Shown here piece by piece: positions 1 through 12,486 of a stretch of 64,000 nucleotides of DNA (position 1 is the stretch's first letter; each line of letters starts with the position of its first letter). The position numbers and the translations under genes were made by a program. The notes below the pieces were generated by a model that was not told the origin of the DNA, searched no databases, and worked only from the letters and a program-made list of their open reading frames with translations. The stretch comes from Echinococcus granulosus (taxonomy: Eukaryota; Platyhelminthes; Cestoda; Cyclophyllidea; Taeniidae). The DNA lies in NCBI RefSeq assembly GCF_000524195.1, contig NW_020170484.1, forward strand, positions 143,489 to 207,488, written 5' to 3'.

Positions 1-2385
1 AATGGGAAGATCACTTCACCTGCTATGCCTCAGCAACGCACTCAATTCTTATCCCGTTCATGTAAGGCGTACACCACATCAATCCTTTGGTTTTGCATGT
101 TTTTACGCAACTCTTCACTTAGATAAAAATGTCAAACTACAATCATGTCGGAGGTTCGCCTACGTGTTGTAATTCAAAAGTGTGCAAGAGAAGCTTCCTT
201 GTCTTCGACCAAAACAACAACGATTGCCATGTTTTGGAAAGTGGCGAATCATTTACTGAAGAGGAAGTCCTCATTTTTGAAGATGGTACAAATTTTCAAG
301 TCTTCATTTTACCTGCCACAGCGTTTGCCCACAAGAGGACCTCATTCGACACTTTGGGAATGGGGAGGGGTGGAAGAGGGTGAGAGGGAGGCACTGCCTC
401 AGCATAATCTAGCACTCCTCTTAGAATCTTTCTCCCAGATAGTGACTATTACCTTGCCTTGGCGTTTGCCATACTAAATTGATTCTAGCTGGTAAACGAA
501 TGTGAGGTAGAAACGGAAGCGTCTAGACGGAACCATTTGTGTGAGTGGAAGCCGTAAGCCTATATTTCGTTTGTTTCGTCATATACTTTAATTAATAGAA
601 TGTTTCATAGGACTTGATAGGGTTGATTAATTCTTGTGGTAGAACAAGCATCGAAGGCAGGCAGGAAAATAAATTTTAAATACATTAGTATCGTGGATAA
701 ATAAAAAATTCCCTTACAGTTGAGCAGATACACATAGCCTACATAAATTCCATCCCAGTGGTGGTCATGCAACCAACTACTGAAATTTACCTTGCATTCA
801 ATCCGAATTATTAGACCTGTTGGAAAGCCGGGTAATCGTCTTCAGTTGTAGAGTTCACTGTGTATACTGCTCTTATTCCTCCATGAAATTGTAAGGAAGG
901 CGAGGTATTAACTTACAAAAGGGTTACAAAATCAGGCCACCCCAAGAGAGAAGCACAAACCGTAGAGTGTACCTTAAAGCTGATACCAGAACGCTCCAGT
1001 CCGTTGTAATACACCTTGGAGCTAACACATCAACATCCAATGGTACTCGAGAGTGTTTAACCACCCACTAAATACAAAAAAAGCGAAAATATTTAGCTAG
1101 CTACTATCAAATTCCCTTTTTTTTCATCAAGATGTTAGCTGACTGATTTGACACGAGGTGAGTACTCGCCTGTTGACAAGTAAGCAGTTCTAACGCCCAC
1201 GCATCAAAGTTGAACGACTAACGATGATTCAAGTGCTATCAAGAAAACCGAAGGAGTGAAGCGAATCACTTAGGAGTACCTACCACCCACGTCAGACTTG
1301 GCAATCATTCACTTGTCCTTTTATTTGCACACATGCCAATTGATTGGCATCTCACAATTGCCTGAGAGTGCTGAAATGAGTGGATCTTTGCCCTGCCGGA
1401 ATTCGGAGGGGGTAATCACAGAGTCACAATGCTCGGTGCTGTGTGCGTGATGCCATCACATGGAGCGGTGCCAAGGCTTCACTTGACCAAATCACATTAC
1501 ACTTCTGTTGGCAGTGTAATTTACCAACATTTAAAAAACGACAATTTTTTTGGTCCCTTTACGCCTAGTTTGATCATGTAGGGTCTGCGTGCTTCACGTG
1601 GTCTAAGCACGAGGTTAAGTAAGGTCACGCAGTAGTTATTGCATCGTGTACTATTGCACAGGCACGCTAGTTGCAACGATTTTGCGTCACGACTACACAA
1701 ACAGGTTCGAGAGCGGGCCAGTATGCATAAACTACTTACAATCGTGTTTGTAATCCATGCAATTGTAAGATTGCCATTGCCCCTCCTGGAAATGGACATT
1801 TCGGGATTGAGAACTCAAAATATTTTAAAGAATGAGAGTTCTGCCATAGGGGATCCAATGCAAGGCAGTACAAACGCAAACCACTGTGGCGCCTGTTAAC
1901 GTTGTAACATGTGGGCGGTGCTTCAGTAGCGAGATAGGCAAATATCAATCACGCCAAGGGCGCAAGAAGGACGAAGTGTGAAGGGTGACTCAGGATACCC
2001 CTCCCCAATCACAGGCGATACAGCACAACAGACGTCATCACCTCCCACTACTTTGATGCGTGTCATTGATGGCCTACGCAAAAGCTACCGCTTTAGGCAA
2101 ACAACAGACATCGTGGTGGAGGCTATCACAACAAAGTAATTAGACACTTCTAACCAACTCCAGGCAAAAGCCAAAACGAATACGTAAAATGAACACCTAT
2201 ATTTAATTAACAATAAGCCCCTGCACTTGTAAAACCTTTGCTGGTGGTTTAGCATGCCAAAAGCGAGAGCGGCGCAGATGGGCAAAATAAATGTTAGTAC
2301 AGTAAGCACGAAGAGAGGTTATGATTACGGAAACAGTCAAGTCACGTCGCTACATTATGCAAAACTCGCATTCCAGACCAATGCA
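1..2385. other. 3' flank of IFRD; no gene recognised
   Basis: This stretch holds only short ORFs without family resemblance on either strand. The longest, near 129-477 on the plus strand, are two overlapping frames of about 84-110 codons with no recognisable domain. An ATTAAA-like polyadenylation hexamer on the minus strand near 2200 is a possible 3' end for IFRD. I see no tRNA, rRNA or transposon coding sequence. Confidence 0.4.
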
Positions 2386-3872
2386 TCAGCACTCCTCCTG
2401 GTCCAAAACAGCCCTCTTATCGCGTGACTTCTGCCGATGCCGAGTGCGGACTTTGGAAGCGCGCTGATTAGCGTATTGACGAGCCTTTTTGTTCTGCCCT
2501 CGCGCCGCCTGACTAGGAGGTATTCTCGGCAGCGGCGGGCCCAAATCAAAGATCGTGCGTATCAGCTCACTCTCGCGCAAGTGTGTGCTCATACCAACTG
2601 CTATAAGGCGGCAGAAGGACTCGTAGAGGAAGGCTGAACAGAATGTGTTAATGGTCAGACGTTCAGACTGCAACTTCACCACCTGCTCGGGAGGCGATTC
2701 GTACGAACGCAAGAAGTTGAGAAGGTCACGGAAGCTCGAGCGCTGTTTCTTGGAGTCGACTTTTGAAGTCGACTTGTCCGAATTGTTGGCGAGTTGGTCG
2801 AGAACTTCAGTCAGCATAGTGAAGTATGAACCCTTAAAGTCATTCTTCGTCTCGTCCCGAATGCGCTCGTAGATTAGACCCACTGCGTCACCGGCGGCAA
2901 GACGAATGTCCAGATAACTAGACTGGAGAAGACTAACAAGAGACTTAAGTATGGCCTGTCCTAGAGTATTCGCATCTGTGATGGGCAAGACGGTGTAGAG
3001 GAGGCACCAGACATGGAGGCAATCGCGGTGCAGCGACACCGTTGTCGCCTCCAGACTCGGTGGTTTCCCATCGCCTTTGAGACAGGAGGCCTTAAAGATT
3101 TCCTCCAGAAGGCCCATTAACCGCCTGATGCTAGGAAAGTCCTTTGAATCGCTTAGAAAGTGCAGCCACCCTAGGGCGATAGAGCAGGCACTTCTAAATG
3201 TACTCTTTTCTGTGGAATCACATATTCGCGCCTCCATAAAGCTCTGGAGCTGCTCTGCCAGACAGCGGTTCTCAAAAGGTGTTAGCTGAACAGTGAAGAC
3301 GCTTAGGCACTGGGCGGCTGCTACCCCCTCTGCAGGTTTACCACGCCTCATGGCAGTGTCCAAACTCGAAATTAGTGTTTCATGGTAGTTCCATTTTTCG
3401 GGTAAAGTGGGTAACCCGAGGTAATTCACACGAAAAGCATCTCGAAGAGATCGCATTGTGAGAACACGTTGATCCGGACGATTCGCGGAGAGTGAGTCAA
3501 TAGCCATCGCCACCTTCTCCAATAGCGATACGGTTGGGTCGTCAGAAGACTAATTAAAGGGATAAACGAAATCACATAATCTTGTGCATAGCCTCAAAGA
3601 TCCAAATATAATGCCCTTTTTTGTGCATGTCAACCTGCACTCACACGCAAATGTATGATGACGCGCAGCATCAAATACTGGTACATGAAACAACGAGCAC
3701 TAACAATCCTAAACGTTAACACGTCTCTAGATCGCGTTAAATAAGCTCGACTGCTTCAAGAACAAGGTTTAAACGACCGTACGACAACACGCAAATATGA
3801 TAGCTGCCAAATTGGACTTACGTCAGCTCTAGATGACTCTGAATCACTGCCGTCGACAGATTGGCTCGCCAT
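2386..3872 (-). CDS. IFRD1: Interferon-related developmental regulator (IFRD1/IFRD2 family)
   Basis: IFRD proteins are armadillo-like, HEAT-type transcriptional co-regulators; IFRD2 has also been described as a ribosome-bound translation factor. Two exons are seen: exon 1 at 3822-3872, starting MASQSVDG and ending at a GTAAGT donor, and exon 2 at 2386-3549 after a TTAATTAG acceptor. Both join in phase 0 and give 404 residues, slightly shorter than the usual vertebrate length of about 450. The family's helical N-terminal region is clear, including RVLTMRSLRDAFR and the long AAQCLSVFTVQL helix. The C-terminus is the typical very basic tail (RGQNKKARQYANQRASKVR). The initiator is the only ATG before the donor. 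The gene faces OGT head to head. Paralogue (1 versus 2) cannot be decided here, so the symbol is approximate. Confidence 0.92.
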
Positions 3873-6800
3873 GCTAAGATCATCGCAAACTCCTTCGGGA
3901 AGGACACCTGTCTATGTAAGCAAATAAAAACGCGAGAACTACTTTTCGGTGCGGCTTTCTTCTTGGTCATTATGGAATTGAGTTATATGAAACATGTACA
4001 GCAAGCACGCCACGACGCAAGAGTTAGAATAATCTTATGGGCCACCAAGGTTGGTAAGGCGTTCTAGCCAATCAACGCTGTAAGCACAATTAACCAGTAA
4101 TTTTAAAATTAATTGATCAATACACAAACTTGCAGAAAAAGAAGGGTAATATGACTAGCGAAGACACTACAGAGGCACATCAAAGAAGCACTGTTATAAA
4201 AGATCACAGCTAACGGTGTCTGTGAGCACTCAAGAGTGCAAGGAAGCTACTCACTTGATAGTTTACTTATGAAAAGTGAAATTTTTAAGAGCTTCAAATT
4301 AAGCATTTATAACATATTTGCCCTCTTATGTATTGTTTTTCTGCGCCTGTATCATAGAAATAGGATAAAATCATGATCTTGAAAGCCACTGACGAACCAA
4401 TGTCCAAATTGGAGAGTTTAGGCCAAAAGTGCAAAGTGTTTCGCAATTAAAGCCTTATGTCGAAAGCACAAATCCGGCAAACCTAGTTAAGTAGTTCCAG
4501 TAAAATGAACGGGGCGCAGTGATTAGGATTATGCTCGCTGCGAATACACTTCCCTATTATAAGTGGGTGGCGTCTATTCTGTTACAAGGTAGTAATCAGT
4601 GAATGCTTCTCACCTAAAAGATATCTTCAAGCAAACGTATATTGCAATAAGTTGCGTTAAGAACTACATTTATTGCAAAGCAAAACATTCCTAAACAATC
4701 TGCTAGCCTTAACACTATTAAGCACCACAAATAATGCTAATTAAAATATCGTAAGAAAACACGATTGCTGGTTGACAAAATATGTACAAAAACAAGTGCC
4801 ATTTTATATTTAGCTGGATTCACTGAATACTTGCACACCTATGTCAAATACTTAAATAATCTTTTTGGTTAGTTGCTTTAAATTCTAAACCTATCTATGT
4901 ATATAGATAGCATTTAAGAAGAAAAATAACCTGGTAGTTGCATCTGCCTTAATTCTTGTAGTTTTTCTTCTTAAACACGTGATTTTTTGGCATGTTAACT
5001 TCTATCTGTTTAATTTAAAATATTCATCATCAATGTTTCACTAACCGTATTAATTTTGTCTGCCTAACGCGACTTGTTTTATTCGCCACATACGGTGACG
5101 CGGTCGCTTGGGTCTGTCCGCGCTCCTGCACCGTATCCGCTTTTGGATTTCCCGACGACGTGGGCTCTGCTCCTTTCATACCCCCTTGATTAGTACTGCG
5201 TGAGGACTAACGGTAGGCCTTAATATTTTTGTTGTGATGATAATTTTCGTCGCATTGTGAGTCGACGTTGGTTTCTAACGTCTACCACGCGCTTATGCGA
5301 GCCACATAGTTACTCTGACAATCGCCCATTATTCACACTAGTTCTTTTTAACTTCAGAATTTCATCTCATCGATTTGCGCACGCACGTGGAAGTGTAATT
5401 ATCGGTTTTGCTTCTGATTATTGGAGTCGTGTTCGTCGGATCAAGGTCAAATACCTTTTCTTCAGATAGCGGTGAATTATGCCATTTTTTAAAGTTCTAT
5501 GGAATAAAGTTACTTCCTTCTGGAGATTTTGTTTGGTTGTGGCTCTTTGCATTCGCATTTCATGGAGGTCGTAAGGTTTGAGTTTTGAGTTTACGTCTGT
5601 CACTTGCGCATCGGAATGCTATGTTGATGTTGGGGTGCGTCTGCTCGCAGTTATGCACCATTGGCGCCACGGTCGCTCCGACTCGTGCCGACCGGACGCT
5701 TATGTATTGAGTATCCAGCCGAGGCTCTTTTCTGGAGGAGCGAGCAGTTCTACGCCTTCGGCGTTGAGTCTGTAGCCAGCTTATACAGTCTTGACTTGGG
5801 GTTGATACATTTTCACTCACAACTGGGAGCGGTTTGGGATGCGGATTTATGGGACAGCGAGTTCGGTGTACTGTCGGTTCGGTCGTGGGCTTGCCCATGG
5901 TGTGTCGAGCATTTATCCCTACTTCAGGGCAATCACGGAGGACTGTGCTGAGGTAAGGCATTTCTATGTGAGGGAGGTTTAGGTATTTACTTGCGTCGGG
6001 AATATTTTGAGGTCATTTTTAGGCAGCCTTTGAGTGGCAGTTTGCCACTCCTAACTACTGTGTTATTTTGGCTGCTCACTACATAACTGTAATCCAAGCG
6101 TAACAAGAGACAGGTCAGCATGAATGGTATCCACCCCTTTATTTGCAACCTAGCATCTAATTGCTTAATTTGATGCCTGATCTATTGCGTGGTTATCGAA
6201 TTGGTGGTAGCGTGGACTGTCCATCATTCCACTTTCTCCGGAGTTCCTGCTCCAGCGATCCAAACTCTAAAACTTTGGGGGATGGGTGTTGTAACGCCTT
6301 CCAATGAGATATCGGCACCATGAAATACATGGGTCTTAAATTCGCCCTCGTGCAAGCATCCAGTGACCTGTGTCCCTCATGGGTGTTCGCCTCGAGTAGA
6401 ATGCGGTTTTACGAAAATAACTGCACGAGGCTCAGACCTTACTTCCCATGGAGATAACAACAGCTTGGCTTTTTATTATGAATTACCATAGAATATATTG
6501 AAAGGGTGAGGCACATTTAAGGAAGATTTACTCGTCGGCAACCTCGAGCCACTAGATGAGTACTGGATATTTGTCGGTTAACGACCCAGGCAATTTTATG
6601 CCTCCTACTGGGGACAAACATACCAACTTACGTCCACCGTTGAAATTGGGCTTCAATCCCATACACAAATAATGAAGAGGAATGCTAAGTGACAGTAGCC
6701 TGGAAAGCCTGGTACCACTTGCCACATGTATCGTAGCAGCCATCGCGATTCTTCTACTCCCAATTTTAAACCCTCTGATCGAGAAGACTAAACTAGTGAT

Positions 6801-8571
6801 AACAATTTATGTCCAAACATAATGTAAGACTTTGTAGATTGTCGAAGGCTTGGGAAAGAAAGATTAGAGTTCGTTTATACATTAAAGACTAAAAACGTCC
6901 GGTCAGCAGCGAAGCCAACGCAGGTTGACCTTCTACCGCCTAAAAAGTGAATTCAGAGAAAACTGTAACATGGAACGAATGAAGCTATCTTACTCTCGCA
7001 GAAGCAGAAAAGCTCGCATATTTACCATTAATCTGACTGTACCAGCGGCGAAGAGGAGGCCAAAGGTGTTGGAGCTTGCAGAAATGAATGGAGATCGCTA
7101 GCAGGCAAGTAAGATCGGAAAAAAGACGGGTCATCCTACATCAAAACATGATGCGCACTACCTCAGCAGAGGTATATTGAACTTGATACCTCATTGCTGT
7201 TCTTATGAAGAAAAGCCACACTCACCTCCTGGCGGTCTTCTGCTGAGAAAGTAGTCAACTTACCATAAGAGTTGGTGATTGTACTGAGCAATTTTTCGTG
7301 TATAATGCAAGGACAAACTTCGCCGCATTTCTTATAGAATCCCCCAAGACCCTCGCCTTAGCTTTCTTTATTAAAGAGTTTTATGCAGGGAATAAAGGTA
7401 ATAGCGAATCTGCTGCGTGATGGAAGGGTCAGCAGAGTTACCTTCGAAACGGAAATTTTGCATCGAAAATGTCTCGAACTTGACAGAACCATCTCAAGGT
7501 TTTCCTTATAGCGACAATAACTAAGCCGAGTACTGCTGCTACTACCAGTGCAGCAAGATAAGCATTAACCTTATCTCCAAGTTCGGACAATTTGGTGGAG
7601 AAAATGGACAGATAAGGGCACCAAACAACCGAGTAGCGTAAAACTCTACAGGAAGAGAGGCTATAGCTCATCAACTTGAAGACTGACAACAACAGCTTAG
7701 ATAGAAGAGTATTGTATACTGGCCTCCCTCCAAACCTTGTCTTTCCAAGGATATAAAAGCTGAACCTACTGCACAAACATGTGAGGCCATTATGCTATCA
7801 CTGCATTCTAAATTCCACTACGCTTTTGTGCTAAAGAAAGTCTTTTTTAGTCAGGGTAGTAAAATGCCTTAGGTGTTCATTTACTTTCGGTTTTGGAAAG
7901 GGACCACTTAAAGGGGGCTCCGACATTGTGCCTACTGCGACTGGGCTAGCCACCGGGCTATCCCAGTAGCCTCAGGCCCTACTGGCGTTTTACATATATT
8001 TATTTTGCAGACGCATTGTGCAGTAAGATGGATGTTTGACTAAGGTGCCACTTGTAACTTGCTCATTGTAGCACCCCGGGTGGGCTGGCCTTCGGCTCAT
8101 TCCAGTAGCCTCCATACCTCCTATATGCTGAACGTATATGTTCTACTTAGGTATTGTGCCATCTGTTGTCTTTAGGATGGTCTCGAGGGGCTGAAATTAT
8201 GTCCTTCGGAAGGTCTTAAGGCGCCGCACTGAGAAATTGACCTAAACACTGTAATAAAGTTAGCAGACAAACTTTTGTCTTCGCTCATCAGTTTAGGGTG
8301 ATAACAAATCATTTTAAAAATTAGAAAAATTGTTACTACTTTAAACTTTGCGTTAATGACATATGTAAGGAAGGTTTAGTATTCCAACTAGGCTTCAAAC
8401 CTATTTTGGAGGTTACAATTGGGCGTTTTGTATAAATTTAGCAAGCATTTTTTTATTTTTTAAATGCCTTAAAATTCTATTAAGGCCAGTGCATTACAAG
8501 GAAAGTGTCGATAGTTTGTTAGAGTTGTATTCTTTGCTTACACTTGTTTTAATGGACCACTTGCTCTTTTA
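3873..8571. other. IFRD-OGT intergenic region
   Basis: This 4.7 kb head-to-head spacer should hold both promoters and the 5' leader of OGT. No exon with family similarity was found. A GC-richer island lies at about 5580-5960, and two copies of a degenerate dispersed repeat lie at about 7921-8110. The rest is AT-rich and without long ORFs. Confidence 0.4.
7921..8110 (+). repeat. Two tandem degenerate copies of a dispersed SINE-like repeat
   Basis: The first copy runs from CATTGTGCCTACTG near 7925 to CCCAGTAGCC near 7965. The second runs from CATTGTAGCACC near 8064 to TCCAGTAGCC near 8101. Both keep the order ATTGTgcc, GGGCTGGCC or GGGCTAGCC, then CCAGTAGCC. Related boxes recur near 26895-27100, 38553-38790, 60696-60790 and 63138-63165. 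No coding capacity is visible. The family name is unknown to me. Confidence 0.4.
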
Positions 8572-8572
8572 G
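8571..8572 (+). other. Splice acceptor just upstream of the OGT start codon
   Basis: A pyrimidine-rich TTGCTCTTTTAG ends 31 nt before the OGT ATG at 8604. It could close a 5' UTR intron or be a spliced-leader trans-splice site. The sequence alone cannot tell which. Confidence 0.45.
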
Positions 8573-8603
8573 TCACTCGTTGGCGCTTCACTTTTGCGGC
8601 TAA

Positions 8604-11600
8604 ATGTTGGATAGGCATACTCTCGCGCATTTGGGCGATTCTCCGCGAATCCGAGGAATGATACCGCATGACAGAGCTGCTCTTTCAGCTTTGGCAGACC
8701 TTGCCCATAGGGAATACCAAGCTGGCAACTACGAACTAGCAGAGCATCACTGCATGCAGGTGTGGCACCAAGATCCAGAGAATACGTCTACGCTCCTTCT
8801 TTTGAGTTCAATACATTTCCAGTGTCGTCGTATGGACAAGTCTGCATACTTCAGCCAACTCGCCATCAAGCAAAACCCATTGATGGCAGAAGCCTATTCC
8901 AATTTGGGCAATGTTTTTAAGGAGCGAGGTCAGCTGAAGGAAGCTATTGACAACTATCGTCACGCATTAAACATCAAGCCTGATTTCATTGATGGCTACA
9001 TCAATTTGGCTGCGGCTCTGGTGGCTTTCGGCGATACGGAGTCAGCTGTTAGTGCATACGCAACGGCTTTGCAGTACAATCCGGTAGGTTATAGCTGTAC
9101 ATTATAAGTTGTGATTGTTAGGATTTGTACTGCGTACGGAGCGACCTAGGAAATCTTCTCAAGGCTCTTGGTCGGCTAGATGAGGCTAAAGTAAGATTTA
9201 TGAACTGGGTTTGCGCAGCGCCCTTCGCGCTTGACTGGACACCCTTTGCGGCACTTGTGCCATCGCGCATAACCGGTCCAGTCAAGGTTTAGGTTTCTAG
9301 CATCACAGTTTTAGACAGGAACTAATTCGTCAGATTTTCTCCGTTTAAACAGCAAAGGTGAGAATCTACACGGTGAAGGTGATCGCGGAAGTGACGTTTT
9401 AAAGTTGTGAGTTTGCCGCGCGCGTGTATCCACTTTCGCTTAAGCGTGATACACCTGTCCATTTCACACTGCGTGTGTCTCCACGTGCATGTTCCTTTTC
9501 GGAACCATGGAGATCACTTTTTCGCGCTCAGGCCCATTCCAGGCATGCATCAGCGTGCCTATCGTTAGCGACATGCAATAATTTCCTCTCATTTTTTTCT
9601 TCATCTAGTCATGCTATCTGAAGGCCATCGAAACTTGTCCAACGTTTGCGGTTGCCTGGAGCAACTTGGGTTGCGTTTTTAACGCCCAAAACGAGATCTG
9701 GCTTGCTATTCACCACTTTGAAAAGGTAAGCCGTATTCTTCTGTTGTCGAATTCCTACTTCAGGCAGTAACGCTAGATCCAACATTCCTTGATGCGTATA
9801 TCAATCTGGGGAACGTTCTTAAGGAAGCAAGAATTTTTGATCGTGCAGTAGCGGCCTATCTCAGAGCTCTTACTTTAGCTCCCAATCATGCCGTAGTTCA
9901 CGGAAATCTTGCTTGTGTCTACTACGAGCAGAATCTGATTGATCTGGCCATAGATACATACAGGCGAGCGATTGATCTTCAGCCCAATTTTCCTGATGCT
10001 TACTGCAACCTGGCGAACGCTTTGAAAGAGAAGGGCAAAGTCTCGGAGGCAGAAGAGTACTACAACACTGCACTTAGTCTGTACCCTTCACATGCTGATT
10101 CGCTTAACAACCTGGCTAACATAAAGCGAGAACAAGGTCGCTCCGAGGAGGCAATTCGACTCTATCTAAGGGCCCTAGAAGTCTATCCGGATTTTGCCGT
10201 AGCACACTCCAATTTGGCTAGCATGTTACAACTGCAGGGTAAGTTGCAGGAGGCCCTTCGTCACTACCGTGAAGCGATCAGGATCTCGCCAACGTTCGCA
10301 GATGCCTACTCGAATATGGGTAACACTTTGAAGGAGTTGCAAGATGTTAGTGGTGCTATGCAATGTTATCAGCGGGCCATCCAGATAAATCCGGCGTTCG
10401 CTGATGCTCACTCGAACCTAGCTAGTATCATGAAAGACGGTGGAAATTTGGCGGAGGCTATTAACTCTTACAAGACGGCCTTGAAGTTGAAACCGAACTT
10501 CCCGGATGCGTTTTGCAACTTGGCACATTGTATGCAGATCGTTTGTGATTGGAGTGACTACAAGGAGCGGATGAAGAAACTGGTGAGCATTGTCCACGAG
10601 CAGTTGGAATCCAACCGTTTGCCTTCTGTGCATCCTCATCACTCCATGCTCTACCCGCTTAGCCATGCGCAGAGGAGGCGGGTTGCGAGCAAGCATGCAG
10701 CCCTGTGTCTAGAAAAGGTGGCCATTTTACATCACCCACCGTTTCGCTTCATGAAACGTCAACCTAATCAACGTCTACGTATTGGGTATGTCAGCTCTGA
10801 TTTCTGCAATCATCCGACGAGCCACCTAATGCAGAGTGTACCTGGCCTTCACGATCGTTCAAGATTTGAAGTATTCTGTTATTCTCTCTCTCCCGATGAT
10901 GGCACAACTTTCAGGGCTAAGGTAAATCGTGAAGCTGAGCACTTTGTTGACCTGAGCACTATTGCGTGCCACGGAAAGGCTGCGGATCGAATTGCAAGTG
11001 ACGGAATCCACATTCTTCTCAACATGAATGGCTACACTAAAGGTGCCAGAAATGAGATCTTTGCCCTTAAACCTGCTCCAGTGCAAGCTATGTGGTTGGG
11101 CTATCCGGGCACTAGTGGATCGTCCTTCATGGACTTCATAATAACAGACGGTGTCACCTCGCCATTCCATTTGGCAGATCAATATTCAGAGAAGCTGGCT
11201 TACATGCCCAAGACCTTCTTCATTGGTGATCATGCGCAGATGTTCCCGCACATGCGAAATCGCATAATCATTGAGAGCGCGGAGGAAGTGGCAGGCGGTC
11301 TTCGAACAACCGACAGCTCAATGGTTGCCTGTGGGACTGATATTAAGCCTCTCTTCTCTGTGGGTACACTACGGGAGATGATATACGGCGGTCGAATTAC
11401 CGAGCAATGTGGTTCTACTATTAAAGAGGTCCCCTATTACATTAAAGTTCACATTCTCACCGTCCCGTCACTGCAACCCGTTAGAGAAATGATAAGGGTT
11501 AATGCGGCATCGTGCACGCTGAACAATGTAGTTTTACAAAACGGTTTTACAACGCAGCAAACACAGTCTCGAGCGTCAGCAGGTGAAGAGATTCCAGGAA

Positions 11601-12318
11601 ACATTATCATCACATCGCGCCAACACTATGGGTTGCCGGAGGACGCGATCGTATTTTGCAACTTCAATCAACTCTACAAGATCGACCCGTCAACAATGAA
11701 AATGTGGGTGGAGATTTTGAAATTAGTCCCCAACTCAGTCCTCTGGCTTCTACGCTTTCCTGCCGCTGGTGAAGCAAATGTCATAACGGCTGCTGCTGAT
11801 TTTGGCCTCCAAAATCCACACCGTCGTATCATTTTCAGCAATGTTGCTCCAAAGGAAGAACACGTGCGTCGTGGACAAGTTGCTGATATCTGTCTTGATA
11901 CGCCACTTTGTAATGGTCACACAACTGGAATGGACGTGCTTTGGGCTGGGTGTCCAGTGGTGACTCTTCCGCTTGAATCCCTAGCAAGTCGGGTGGCTGC
12001 TAGTCAGCTCTACTGCCTCGGCTGTCCGGAACTTGTTGCCAAGTCGCCGGAGGACTACGTACGGATTGCCTCTAAATTGGGAAACAATCGCGAATACTTG
12101 CATGCCATCAGAGCTAAGGTACTGTTTTTTTTCCTTGCTTCTACTAACTTTGCGCCCTCATTTAGGTATGGAAATTGAGGGAAACATCACCCTTATTCAA
12201 CTGCCGACGGTATACAGCCGATTTGGAGCTCCTTTACGAGCGTATGTATCAACAATACGAATCCGGTCAACCGTTCACCCATATTACCGATTGGAGTGAG
12301 AGGTCGAGAGAACAATGA
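8604..12318 (+). CDS. OGT: UDP-GlcNAc:protein O-GlcNAc transferase (GT41)
   Basis: OGT transfers GlcNAc from UDP-GlcNAc to Ser/Thr of nuclear and cytosolic proteins. Five exons join in phase 0: 8604-9083, 9122-9190, 9609-9725, 9764-12118 and 12166-12318. They give 1057 residues, close to the usual full-length form. Residues 1 to about 480 are tandem TPRs ([45 protein letters not shown]). The GT41 catalytic halves follow, with the conserved [32 protein letters not shown] and [18 protein letters not shown] segments. The insert between the halves (about residues 718-832) is poorly conserved. The ATG gives an N-terminus that runs directly into the conserved [12 protein letters not shown] helix. 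Three introns are only 38, 38 and 47 nt; the 418-nt intron holds an inverted repeat. An AATAAA lies 163 nt after the stop. Confidence 0.97.
9230..9286. repeat. 11-bp perfect inverted repeat in an OGT intron
   Basis: CTTGACTGGAC at 9230-9240 is repeated as its exact reverse complement at 9276-9286, with a 35-base loop. It lies in the 418-nt third intron segment (9191-9608) of OGT. It may be a MITE remnant or an RNA hairpin; nothing else identifies it. Confidence 0.5.
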
Positions 12319-12480
12319 AGTGACGTACTGTAGTATGTGAAGTGTGATCATGTATTAATTCCTACCTGTACAAAGATTTCCGCCCCCCTTTAGTTTTGTC
12401 GATGTCGAGTGTTCTTCGACTGACGAGGACCTGTTTCCGTCTGTTTGTATTATATTGCATTGGGAAATGATTATTGAGGA

Positions 12481-12486
12481 AATAAA
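12481..12486 (+). terminator. OGT polyadenylation signal
   Basis: This is a canonical AATAAA on the coding strand, 163 nt downstream of the OGT stop codon and the first such hexamer after it. Confidence 0.7.
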
